DNA of 64,000 nucleotides from Chitinophaga pinensis (GTDB lineage Bacteria > Bacteroidota > Bacteroidia > Chitinophagales > CAMDFR01), in NCBI GenBank assembly GCA_945897725.1, contig CAMDFR010000005.1:1-64000 (forward strand). Direction: 5' to 3'. The first letter of the stretch is position 1. Every line of letters starts with the position of its first letter. The position numbers and the translations under genes are program-made. Shown here piece by piece: positions 49,970 through 59,223 of this stretch. The notes under the pieces are model-generated. The model made no database searches. It was given only the letters and a program-made list of their open reading frames with translations, and had not been told where the DNA came from.

Positions 49970-51937
49970 TTATTGTTTGATAATCTTTTGAGAGAAGATC
50001 AATTTGCCCGCAGCATCGCGAACGATAACATTGTATGAACCTGCAGACAATTGCTGAAGATCAATATTATTGGTGTTTTGAAGCTTGCTTTGAAGTATCA
50101 GATGACCAGTCATATCAAACAATTTCATCTCTTGCCCTTTTGAATCAGGGGCACTTATAAAAAGGTAATCGCTCACCAAAGAAGGATAGATGTTGATTGG
50201 TTGATTTTGAATATCATTTCCGATGGCAAGTGTCTCGTCTTTTCTAGAAGAGCCATTGTTCATAATCCAATTGTTGGGATCGACCACAATACTGTCAACT
50301 GCTTTATTATCTAGTTGAATGATAAAATTGTCATCATTACTAGTCACATTGACCCTGATGGTAGTATCTCCAGAAGTGGAGGTACACTTCAATTCTAAAG
50401 GGGTTTTAAACAGAGGCGTTACCAAAGAGGAAGTACTATGTTTCACATTTACATAGAGTAGATTAGCCACTTGATTAAAACTCACATCAAAAGTTGGATA
50501 TCCTTCTCCATAGAACCATTGATTCATCCAATCATTTAGATTTAGACCACTGACAGCTTCCATGGTTGCTTTCATATCTAAAGCAGTTGCTGTTGCATTT
50601 TTAAATGTATTCTGATAATTTTTTAATCCTTGAAAGAATAAAGCATCATTGTTAAAAAGGAATCGTAAAGTATGGATGATCGCACCACCTTTATCATAAC
50701 TAAGTCTTCCACTAAAAATTCTATTCACATTGGTACTGTCGCTAAACCAGACAGATCCATCAGGTTGAGACATCACATTGTCATGCACTGCTGCTTCAAA
50801 AGCAGCTTTATCAGCCGGATAAAAGTGCTCAATAGCTAAATATTCAGTATAGGAAGCAAAGCCTTCATTGACCCATATATCTCTCCAGGTTTGGCATGTT
50901 ACATTATCACCAAACCATTGGTGACCGAGTTCATGTGCATCAATGGTGAATTCAAAAAAACCTTGAGAGGTCATGGTTTGGTGTTCCATTCCTCCGCTAA
51001 AAGGGGCCAGACAATGACCATATTTCTGCTTCTCAAATGGATAGGGTCCAAAAATCGTAGAAAAATAATCGAGTGTCAAAGCAGTCGTATCTATCAATCC
51101 TTTGAAGGCTGGCAGTGTACCTGGATTATCATAGATATAATTTTGCATAAGTACAGAATCCGCACTCCCCACTGGATGCGCATAAACGCTATAATCTATG
51201 TACTTAGCACATGCTACAGATATTAAGTAATAGTCAATAGGGTTTATATTAATCCATTGAAATTGACGTTTGCCACCGGGTAAATCGATGACTTGTTTTA
51301 GTAGACCATTCGACCCAGCCATGTTTGGCGTATCGGTAGTGATATAAAAGTAGGTGGAGTCTATTTTGTCCATCAAATCTTGTTTACACGGAAACCATTC
51401 ATAGGCCACAAAAGGTTGGCTTAAGCTCCAAGTAACCAGATTACCCCATCTTGTAGAACGGCCCGCGGTGAAGCCATTGCCGATAGCTCCGAAACCACCT
51501 GTAGGCGAATTTCCCTTATAGTATATTTTCGCATCAATCATATCTCCCAATAAAGCGGTGCTCGCTAAAGGCACATAAACATCATGTGTTCTTCTGAAGA
51601 ATGGAAGACGATTGCCACCAATACAAACAGAATCGATGGTATAGTTGCTGTGCAATTCAAATACAAAAGTATCAAGCGCAGCTACACTCACTTGAGCTAA
51701 TGTTTTCACATTTCCTTTAATACGATTGGTATCTCTTTGTATTTCCAAATCTAAAAACTGAAACTTCATATCATATTGCTGCATAAGACTTGTAGCAGTG
51801 ACACTAGCAGAGGCTCTTCTTAGAATGGTATTCGACTTTGTTTGAGAGCATAAATTTTCGTGATGAACAATGGATTGCGCACTAAGAAAATGAATGCTTA
51901 AAAATGTAATACAGAATAGAGTAAACTTACTTTTCAT
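49970..51937 (-). CDS. M1 family zinc metallopeptidase with T9SS type-A C-terminal sorting domain
   Basis: 655 aa; 'GGMEHQTM', 'HELGHQWFGDNVTCQTWRDIWVNEGF', C-terminal 'IYPSLVSDYLFI...LSAGSYNVIVRDAAGKLIFSQKIIKQ'. Confidence 0.94.
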   Translation of the reverse strand: MKSKFTLFCITFLSIHFLSAQSIVHHENLCSQTKSNTILRRASASVTATSLMQQYDMKFQFLDLEIQRDTNRIKGNVKTLAQVSVAALDTFVFELHSNYTIDSVCIGGNRLPFFRRTHDVYVPLASTALLGDMIDAKIYYKGNSPTGGFGAIGNGFTAGRSTRWGNLVTWSLSQPFVAYEWFPCKQDLMDKIDSTYFYITTDTPNMAGSNGLLKQVIDLPGGKRQFQWININPIDYYLISVACAKYIDYSVYAHPVGSADSVLMQNYIYDNPGTLPAFKGLIDTTALTLDYFSTIFGPYPFEKQKYGHCLAPFSGGMEHQTMTSQGFFEFTIDAHELGHQWFGDNVTCQTWRDIWVNEGFASYTEYLAIEHFYPADKAAFEAAVHDNVMSQPDGSVWFSDSTNVNRIFSGRLSYDKGGAIIHTLRFLFNNDALFFQGLKNYQNTFKNATATALDMKATMEAVSGLNLNDWMNQWFYGEGYPTFDVSFNQVANLLYVNVKHSTSSLVTPLFKTPLELKCTSTSGDTTIRVNVTSNDDNFIIQLDNKAVDSIVVDPNNWIMNNGSSRKDETLAIGNDIQNQPINIYPSLVSDYLFISAPDSKGQEMKLFDMTGHLILQSKLQNTNNIDLQQLSAGSYNVIVRDAAGKLIFSQKIIKQ

Positions 51938-52080
51938 ATTTTAATTAAAATTTATTGAGTTTATCTATGCATTTCGTTACTATATGCCGAATGCTAGAAT
52001 CAAAAATGGTTAGCCAACAATACAAAGATATTTTATATTTCCAATTATGACAATCTTATTCACCTCATGCCAAGGAAACT

Positions 52081-52112
52081 TTGTTTCGTAAAATAAATAA
52101 GCGTAGTTTTGC
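52081..52112 (+). promoter_or_regulatory. Bacteroidetes-type promoter for ndk
   Basis: TTTG (52081-52084) - 20 bp - TAGTTTTG (52105-52112). Confidence 0.6.
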
Positions 52113-52158
52113 ACCCGATAAAAAACAATATTTCATTCAACTCATAAAATAAATAACA

Positions 52159-52578
52159 ATGGCAGGCAACAGAACATTCACAATGATTAAACCAGATGCG
52201 GTAGCCGCAGGTAATATTGGCAATATTTTAGCAATGATTAATAAGGCTGGTTTCAAAATTATTGCTATGAAGTTAACAAAACTTTCTAGTGAAAACGCAG
52301 GTAAATTTTATGCAGTGCACAGTAGCAGACCATTTTATGGAGAACTTTGTGACTATATGTCTTCTGGTCCAATCGTTGCAGCTATACTTGAGAAAGAAAA
52401 TGCCATTGAGGACTTTAGAAATTTGATTGGCGCTACAGATCCTGTAAATGCGGCAGAAGGAACCATCAGAAAACTATATGCTAATTCAATTGCAGAAAAT
52501 GCAGTACATGGTTCTGATAGTGATGAAAATGCACAAATGGAAGGCAGTTTTTTCTTTAGCCAATTCGAAAGATTCTAA
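52159..52578 (+). CDS. ndk: Nucleoside diphosphate kinase
   Basis: 139 aa; '[14 protein letters not shown]', 'HGSDS'. Confidence 0.97.
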   Translation: MAGNRTFTMIKPDAVAAGNIGNILAMINKAGFKIIAMKLTKLSSENAGKFYAVHSSRPFYGELCDYMSSGPIVAAILEKENAIEDFRNLIGATDPVNAAEGTIRKLYANSIAENAVHGSDSDENAQMEGSFFFSQFERF

Positions 52579-52600
52579 TCACAAAACAAATAAAATCATA

Positions 52601-52632
52601 AAAAAAGCTACCAATGATTGGTAGCTTTTTTT
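52601..52632. terminator. Intrinsic terminator downstream of ndk
   Basis: AAAAAGCTACCAAT-g-ATTGGTAGCTTTTT inverted repeat. Confidence 0.8.
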
Positions 52633-52727
52633 ATGACTATTCTTTTTATTTTCCGATACATAAAGGCATCCCAAGAACTGATCAAGTTATGGATGGCAAT
52701 CCATGAATAGGCTTGCCCTTAAAGCCA

Positions 52728-53813
52728 CTAATCTGCTTGGTGCACAGCAATAGGTATCTTAAGCATCCAGCCAAACTCATCAGCAATCTCACCACTCTTA
52801 ATAGCGAATAATTCTTTTTTAACAGCGGTAGAAATAACTCTTGTTTCAATGGCAGGCAATTCGAAATACTTGTCGTGAAAGCCAATGCCGATGATAGGTG
52901 CAATGGTAGCTGCTGTTCCTGCTCCAAAAGCTTCTTGCACATGACCTAAGGCTAATTCTCTAAAAAATTCATCTGTACTAATATCTCTTTCTTCAACAAT
53001 ATAACCTTGCTTTCTTGCTAGGGCAATCACGCTATTTCTTGTTACGCCATCTAATATTGTTCCACCTTCTAATGGAGGAGTAATGAGTATATTATTTATC
53101 ACAAAAAATACATTCATCGTACCACATTCTTGAAAATATTTTTTTTCAATGCCATCCAACCACAATACTTGGTCATAGCCTTTTTGTTTAGCAAAACGAA
53201 GTGGTAACAACGATGCACCATAATTTCCTGCACATTTCGCAAAACCTACGCCTCCTGGAAATGCTCTGATATAATCTTCAGAAATAAAGACTTTAACTGG
53301 GGAAGAGTAATAAGCACCAACCGGTGAGGTGAAAATAATAAACGTATAATCATCAGATTCCTTAATACCAACATACTCATCTACCGCCATCATAAAAGGT
53401 CTGATGTACAGAGAAGACAACTCACCACTAGGAATCCATTGATGATCGATACGAACGATTTCTTCTATCGCTTGTGTAAATAGGCCTTCTGGTAAAGAGG
53501 GCATACCCATTCTTTCAGCCGAAAGATTGAATCGCTTGGCATTGGATTCAGGTCGAAAAACCAAGGCATTACCCGCTGAATCCTTTTGAGCTTTTAAACC
53601 TTCAAAAATAGCTTGGCCATAATGAAAAGCAGAGGTGGCCGGGTGTAACGAAAGATTGTGAAAGGGCTCTATTCTAAAATTTTTCCAACCACCATCTGTA
53701 TAGTCTGCAATAAACATATGGTCTGAAAAAAACTTCCCAAAAGGCAAATTGTTGAAATCTACTTCATCAATTTTACTTTTTTCCGCGTGGTTTATCTTAA
53801 TTTCGTATTTCAT
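52728..53813 (-). CDS. ilvE: Branched-chain-amino-acid aminotransferase
   Basis: 361 aa; 'HYGQAIFEGLKAQK', 'CGTMNVFFVI', 'GAGTAATIAPI'. Confidence 0.95.
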   Translation of the reverse strand: MKYEIKINHAEKSKIDEVDFNNLPFGKFFSDHMFIADYTDGGWKNFRIEPFHNLSLHPATSAFHYGQAIFEGLKAQKDSAGNALVFRPESNAKRFNLSAERMGMPSLPEGLFTQAIEEIVRIDHQWIPSGELSSLYIRPFMMAVDEYVGIKESDDYTFIIFTSPVGAYYSSPVKVFISEDYIRAFPGGVGFAKCAGNYGASLLPLRFAKQKGYDQVLWLDGIEKKYFQECGTMNVFFVINNILITPPLEGGTILDGVTRNSVIALARKQGYIVEERDISTDEFFRELALGHVQEAFGAGTAATIAPIIGIGFHDKYFELPAIETRVISTAVKKELFAIKSGEIADEFGWMLKIPIAVHQAD

Positions 53814-53955
53814 AGAGGCTATTTGTTTTTAGTCTAACAAGCTAAAGAGAGCGTCCTTTATATAAAAGCAAACAAACTTCGTAGCTAGCATTTCAATTTA
53901 CTTAAATTTTATTTCATGTTCGAGAATAAGGCTGCAAGTTAAAAAAAAATACATC

Positions 53956-54423
53956 ATGAATACAATGAATGAAGCAAACTGTCTCTTTTCTGATCAAAAA
54001 ATATACATTCAAGCCGAGTTAAAATCTAATCATTTACTCGACCACAAAAACATAAACAGCTGTAAAAAAGCAATTTATGTTGTAGAATGGGCTGAAGGAC
54101 TTGAACTTGATGCCCAATATCAAGAATTGATCTCTAAAATGAATGCGGCGGTAAAATACCTTCCCGAAGATTTACAAATCATTTGTTTTGACAAGCAAAC
54201 GAGATGGAGTGTTCTAGAATTAAAAGAACACTATCAATGCGAATTGATTGCCATTTTTGGTAATTTATTGAATGCTAGCATTAAACAAATGAGTCTACCC
54301 TTAAATAAGTTGGTGAGCATTCATGGTGTTAATGTGATTCAAACAAATTCCATCCAAGAAATCTTTGAGGACGCAGCACTGAAAAACAAATATTGGATTG
54401 CCCTGAGAAGCATCCTTTCATAA
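53956..54423 (+). CDS. Conserved hypothetical protein upstream of rdgB
   Basis: 155 aa ORF, 4 bp before the next gene in the same direction; no family recognised. Confidence 0.6.
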   Translation: MNTMNEANCLFSDQKIYIQAELKSNHLLDHKNINSCKKAIYVVEWAEGLELDAQYQELISKMNAAVKYLPEDLQIICFDKQTRWSVLELKEHYQCELIAIFGNLLNASIKQMSLPLNKLVSIHGVNVIQTNSIQEIFEDAALKNKYWIALRSILS

Positions 54424-54427
54424 GATC

Positions 54428-55027
54428 ATGATAAAAAAAATAGTTTTTGCCACCAATAATCTAAACAAGATAAAGGAGATTCAAGCCATTACGCCCTCCA
54501 ATATTGAATGGATAAGCCTTGCTGAAGCAGCTATCTTTGAAGAACTGCCAGAGACTAGAGAAACCATTGAAGCAAATTCTCTGCAGAAGGGGGAACGAGC
54601 TTTTGAATTAGCAGACCTGCCGTGCATGTCAGAAGATACAGGACTGGAAGTTGAAGCCCTACACAATGAACCAGGCGTTCGGTCAGCAAGATATGCAGGT
54701 GACTTATCCACAAGTGAAGAAAACATTGATAAGCTTTTAGGAGCCTTACATGAAATAAAAAACAGAAAAGCGCGTTTTAAGACAGTCATAAGTTTTTGTA
54801 CAAAGGAAAGAATCATTCAATTCGAAGGTATTTTGAATGGGGAAATTGCTCAAGACAGGAGAGGAAGCAACGGTTTTGGCTATGACTCCGTATTTATTCC
54901 TGAGGGTCAAATGAAAACCTTCGCAGAAATGAACCTAGAAGAAAAGAATCAAATGAGTCATAGAAAAAGAGCTTTTGTCAAATTTCTGTCATATTTAAAA
55001 TTGAATCAACATGATTCGTCGAAATAA
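54428..55027 (+). CDS. rdgB: Non-canonical purine NTP (XTP/dITP) pyrophosphatase
   Basis: 199 aa; 'FATNNLNKIKEI', 'SEDTGLEVEAL', 'GSNGFGYDSVFIPEG'. Confidence 0.95.
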   Translation: MIKKIVFATNNLNKIKEIQAITPSNIEWISLAEAAIFEELPETRETIEANSLQKGERAFELADLPCMSEDTGLEVEALHNEPGVRSARYAGDLSTSEENIDKLLGALHEIKNRKARFKTVISFCTKERIIQFEGILNGEIAQDRRGSNGFGYDSVFIPEGQMKTFAEMNLEEKNQMSHRKRAFVKFLSYLKLNQHDSSK

Positions 55028-55045
55028 CTTATTTTTACTTTGAAT

Positions 55046-55627
55046 ATGAGTTTAAGATTTGAGCAATTAACGCCTGATAATGAGCACCTTGTTATACAAG
55101 GGTGCAGAGAAGGTAATTTGAATGCTCAGAAAACGCTCTATAAAGCATTATCTGCCAAAATGTTTGCTGTTTGTCTAAGATATGCCTCTGATTATCATAA
55201 CGCAGAAGATATTTTGCAAGATGGCTTTATTAAAGTGTTTAAAAATATCGACAAATACCGTGGTGAGGGCTCTTTTGAGGGGTGGATAAGAAGAATTTTT
55301 GTCAATACTTCAATTGAACAATACCGAAAAAACATCAAAATGTATGCGGTTTCAGCAATAGAAGATACCAATATTGCCAATCATGATTCCTCTATTTTAG
55401 ACACTTTGATGACCGAAGATCTTGTGGCGCTGATTCAAACCTTATCACCTGGTTATAAAACAATATTCAATATGTACGTAATGGAAGGAATGTCTCATAA
55501 GGAAATTGCAGCAGAGCTAGGCATCACAGAAGGCACTTCAAAATCTCAATTGGCAAGGGCTAGAGCTATTTTACAATCAAAAATTGAAAAAACAAACAAG
55601 ATTTCAACAGATATCAAAGAATTATAA
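55046..55627 (+). CDS. RNA polymerase ECF-type sigma-70 factor
   Basis: Region 2 'ADDILQDGF'-like 'AEDILQDGFIKVFKN', region 4 'MEGMSHKEIAAELGITEGTSKSQLARAR'; ATG at 55046. Confidence 0.93.
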   Translation: MSLRFEQLTPDNEHLVIQGCREGNLNAQKTLYKALSAKMFAVCLRYASDYHNAEDILQDGFIKVFKNIDKYRGEGSFEGWIRRIFVNTSIEQYRKNIKMYAVSAIEDTNIANHDSSILDTLMTEDLVALIQTLSPGYKTIFNMYVMEGMSHKEIAAELGITEGTSKSQLARARAILQSKIEKTNKISTDIKEL

Positions 55628-55706
55628 AAGAGAGTACAACTATTTTTACAAATAAAGCGTCTAACAAAATATTGAATAAGAGGAAACAAGTTGTTTTCGA
55701 AAAATT

Positions 55707-57017
55707 ATGGAAAAAAAACTAACACAAAATAATCGTTCATTCGACGATAACATAAAGAGTAAGTTGCTTGATTATGAAGTAACCCCCTCTCCTCATATTT
55801 GGGGTAAAATAGAGAGTGAACTACACCCTATAGATTCCAAACCTAAAGGTATATTTTGGCTTCAAAACAAAATGATGTTATCGGCTATTGGTATCTTACT
55901 CTTAGTTGGCTTTTCTTCTGCTGGAGCTAAATACGTCATCAAAAACATCTTAAAAGAATACCAAGTAGAAAAGGCCATCGCCAATCATAGTCCTGTTTCT
56001 AATATTGAATTCATTAGCAATATCAACAAGAACAATACGCTTTCAAAAGACCATACATCTAAGGTACTAACCTCTGCAAGCAATTCTACCATTGACAAAG
56101 TGAGTAATTATTTAGAAGAAGTAAACGAAGTTGTAACAACGCAGTTAGAAGGTAAAAAGCAATCTAAGGCCAGCACTCAATCAGTTTCAAGTAACAATCA
56201 ATCAGTCTTGAACAGAACTCCTATAGAGAATAATTTAGGTACTCCAAAAATAGCTTCATCTCCATTCACAATGATGACCATGAATTTGAAAGAACTTGAA
56301 AATATGTCAAATGTTAGCACCCTCAGTGGCGGTCTGCTCGCCGAGGAAGTGATATTCAATAGCAATGCCTACAACCTCAAAGGATTTTATGTCGGTCCAG
56401 ATGCTGGTGCTAGTATTCAGTTGGCCATCAAAAATCATCAAACTGCAAATCCAATTATCGGAAATAGAATCAACTATTTACCTACTGTTTCTGCAAAAAT
56501 GGCAATCGTATTGGGCTATAACATCAATAATAGAATTGGAATAGAATCTAAAATGAGCTACTTGCGTCAATCGCAAAAATTTGAAAGTCTCAAATATGAT
56601 GCAAAAGCAAATGGTACATTAAAATTGACGTATTTAGAAATTCCTTTGAATGTTAGATACAAATTCAACCAAATGTCGAAAAATGCTCAACATATCAGCT
56701 CCATTAACGTATCAGCTGGTTTGCAATATGCCTATCTAGCTCAAGCAAAGTTATCGATGAAGACCAAAATAACGAAGCAAAATGCTAAATCAAAAACTGA
56801 CATGCATGATTATCTTTCTAATCATCGACTAGGGGTGGATGCTGGCGTTGATTATGATATATTCCTATCCAAAAATCTGTATTGGACGGTAGGTGTTGAT
56901 GGATCCATCATGGGTGATGTCGCTAATACCAACATACGCACCTCTCCTACGGTAGCCATTGGAATTCACACAGGTATTCGTTTCTTTAGCGGCGGCGTAT
57001 CAAAAGGGAAGCATTAA
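55707..57017 (+). CDS. Single-TM protein with C-terminal outer-membrane beta-barrel-like domain
   Basis: 436 aa; N-terminal 'FDDNIKSKLLDYEVTPSPHIWGKIESEL', TM 'MLSAIGILLLVGFSSAGA', C-terminal 'GFYVGPDAGASIQLA...YLEIPLNVRYKFN...IGIHTGIRFFSGG'. Directly downstream of the ECF sigma gene. Confidence 0.75.
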   Translation: MEKKLTQNNRSFDDNIKSKLLDYEVTPSPHIWGKIESELHPIDSKPKGIFWLQNKMMLSAIGILLLVGFSSAGAKYVIKNILKEYQVEKAIANHSPVSNIEFISNINKNNTLSKDHTSKVLTSASNSTIDKVSNYLEEVNEVVTTQLEGKKQSKASTQSVSSNNQSVLNRTPIENNLGTPKIASSPFTMMTMNLKELENMSNVSTLSGGLLAEEVIFNSNAYNLKGFYVGPDAGASIQLAIKNHQTANPIIGNRINYLPTVSAKMAIVLGYNINNRIGIESKMSYLRQSQKFESLKYDAKANGTLKLTYLEIPLNVRYKFNQMSKNAQHISSINVSAGLQYAYLAQAKLSMKTKITKQNAKSKTDMHDYLSNHRLGVDAGVDYDIFLSKNLYWTVGVDGSIMGDVANTNIRTSPTVAIGIHTGIRFFSGGVSKGKH

Positions 57018-57104
57018 TTGGTCTGTATTGCCTTGTATTTATCCATCTAGATTATCTGTGCCATTTTCCATAAAATCCAAGCACAGTTTTGTATTTTTGC
57101 AACA

Positions 57105-58562
57105 GTGAAAAAACTTTCTGTATTACTTATTAAAAGCTATATCGGTCCTTTTGTGCTAACTTTCTGTATCGCACAATTCGTATTGATTATGCAATTTTTA
57201 TGGAAGTATATAGATGACCTGGTGGGCAAAGGCCTTGATAGTTGGGTTATATTTAAATTAATGGTCTTCGTCTCAGCCACCCTTGTTCCTATGGCACTGC
57301 CCTTAGCTATTCTTCTCTCTTCTATCATGACTTTTGGAGCCTTTGGAGAAAGCTATGAGCTAACTGCCATCAAATCTACAGGTGTCTCTTTTATTCGATT
57401 CATGAGACCCTTGATGATTTTTATCTTTATCCTAAGCATTGGGGCTTTTTTCTTTTCGAACAATATCATTCCTTTTGCAAACCTTAAATCGGGTGCCTTG
57501 CTCTATGACATTCGTAAACAAAAACCAACCTTGAATATCAAACCAGGTGTTTTTAATGATGACATCCAGGGCATCACCATCTTTGCAGGATCTAAAGATC
57601 CTGATGGGAAAACAATGCGTGACTTAATCATTTATGACCATACTCAAAATTCAGGAAATACGGATTTGATTATGGCTAAGAAAGGACAATTGCTGCAAAC
57701 CAAAAAGGGAGATGTACTCATTTTTAAGCTCGATAATGGTGTTCAATACAAAGAAGATTTAAGCGTATCGGAGGACAAAAAATACCAACTTTTTCAAACG
57801 AATTTCGACCAATGGGAAAAACATTTCGACCTATCACAATTTGCTTTACAAAAAACAGATGAAATCTTTTTTAAGGACGTCAGTAGAATGTGCAACATAT
57901 CACAGTTGCAAACAAAAATTGATACGGTAAGGGGAAGTATTCAAAGCAGAAAAAACAACCTGTACGATAATTTAAAAGCCTATTTGTTTTTTAGCAATCC
58001 AAGATTTGATAGCATTGCTAAAGCCACTAGCACATTCCCAATTGTGTTAAGCAATATAAAAGGCTTAGATCTAGTGAAGAAGGAATCACGTATGGAGCAA
58101 CAAGACATCATAGAAGTTGCAACCGCAAAAGCTAGAAACATAAAAAGCTATACAGGGAGTTCTACAAAAGATATCTTCTATCTGCGCTCCGACTTAAATG
58201 AATTCAAGGTAGAGTATCATAGAAAGTTTAAACTCACATTCATCTGTATTTTATTCTTCTTTATTGGCGCTCCCCTGGGTGCCATCATTCGCAAGGGTGG
58301 ATTAGGTTGGCCTATATTCTTTTCAATCATCATTTTTATCTTCTTCTACGCCATCAACATCATCGGCGAAAGAATTGCTGAGGGCTCTACCTATCAGGTA
58401 TTCACGGGAACATGGATGTCGGTTTATGTGCTGACGCCCATGGCCATTTTCTTAACCATCAAAGCCAACAGCGATTCCTCTATTTTTAATAAAGATACTT
58501 ACCTCAAAAAGGCAAAACGATTGTTCCAATTTTTTCAGAAAAAAGAAACAATTCATGCTTAA
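57105..58562 (+). CDS. LptF/LptG family permease
   Basis: 485 aa; GTG start, 'MALPLAILLSSIMTFGAFGESYELTAIKSTGVSF', 'FIGAPLGAIIRKGGLGWP'. Confidence 0.93.
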   Translation: MKKLSVLLIKSYIGPFVLTFCIAQFVLIMQFLWKYIDDLVGKGLDSWVIFKLMVFVSATLVPMALPLAILLSSIMTFGAFGESYELTAIKSTGVSFIRFMRPLMIFIFILSIGAFFFSNNIIPFANLKSGALLYDIRKQKPTLNIKPGVFNDDIQGITIFAGSKDPDGKTMRDLIIYDHTQNSGNTDLIMAKKGQLLQTKKGDVLIFKLDNGVQYKEDLSVSEDKKYQLFQTNFDQWEKHFDLSQFALQKTDEIFFKDVSRMCNISQLQTKIDTVRGSIQSRKNNLYDNLKAYLFFSNPRFDSIAKATSTFPIVLSNIKGLDLVKKESRMEQQDIIEVATAKARNIKSYTGSSTKDIFYLRSDLNEFKVEYHRKFKLTFICILFFFIGAPLGAIIRKGGLGWPIFFSIIIFIFFYAINIIGERIAEGSTYQVFTGTWMSVYVLTPMAIFLTIKANSDSSIFNKDTYLKKAKRLFQFFQKKETIHA

Positions 58563-59223
58563 GCTTATAAAAGAACATAAGTGGTTTTATGCCCTTTGGT
58601 TGGCATTTGTGGTATTAGGCTCTATCTATTTTCAATACTTTTCAAAGGCAGATTTTAACCTCTATTTTAATTGTAATAAAAACGTTTGTTATGATTTGAT
58701 CTTTAAGAATGCAACCCACTTGTCTGAGTTTTTGGTGAGCATGATAATTGTGCTCTTTTTGTTATCCTACAGAATCAGTTATGGCATTTTTTATCTACTC
58801 AATGCTTTTTTCATTAGCCTTATCGTGTATGTATTAAAAGTGCAAGTATTCAATAGTCCTAGACCTTTGCTTTACTTCAAACCATATAGTATTCTAGAGC
58901 CTGTTGCAGGTGTTAAATTACTAGAACATTATAGTTTCCCGTCTGGTCATTCTACCTTTGCATTTGGTAGCATGCTCGTATTGGCTATTGCCATCAATAA
59001 CAAATGGATTTCCATTACATGCTTTATACTTGCGCTCTCCACGGCCATCTCAAGAATTTATCTCCTTCAACATTTTTATGAAGATATATATGCAGGCGCA
59101 ATTCTTGGTGTCATCATTACCACACTTCATTATAGTGTAGCAAAAAAATGGTTGATAGATGCAAAACAACCTTGGCTTCAATTTTCATTCATCGATAGTT
59201 TTCTGAGTAAAAAAACAAAATGA
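58555..59223 (+). CDS. PAP2 family phosphatase
   Basis: 222 aa; 'KVQVFNSPRP', 'HYSFPSGHSTFAFG', 'SRIYLLQHFYEDIYAG'. Confidence 0.92.
   Translation: MLKLIKEHKWFYALWLAFVVLGSIYFQYFSKADFNLYFNCNKNVCYDLIFKNATHLSEFLVSMIIVLFLLSYRISYGIFYLLNAFFISLIVYVLKVQVFNSPRPLLYFKPYSILEPVAGVKLLEHYSFPSGHSTFAFGSMLVLAIAINNKWISITCFILALSTAISRIYLLQHFYEDIYAGAILGVIITTLHYSVAKKWLIDAKQPWLQFSFIDSFLSKKTK

Noticed and set aside
52682-52942. 86-aa ORF (-) overlapping the ilvE 3' end
   Set aside because: Out-of-frame with a conserved enzyme and no family resemblance.
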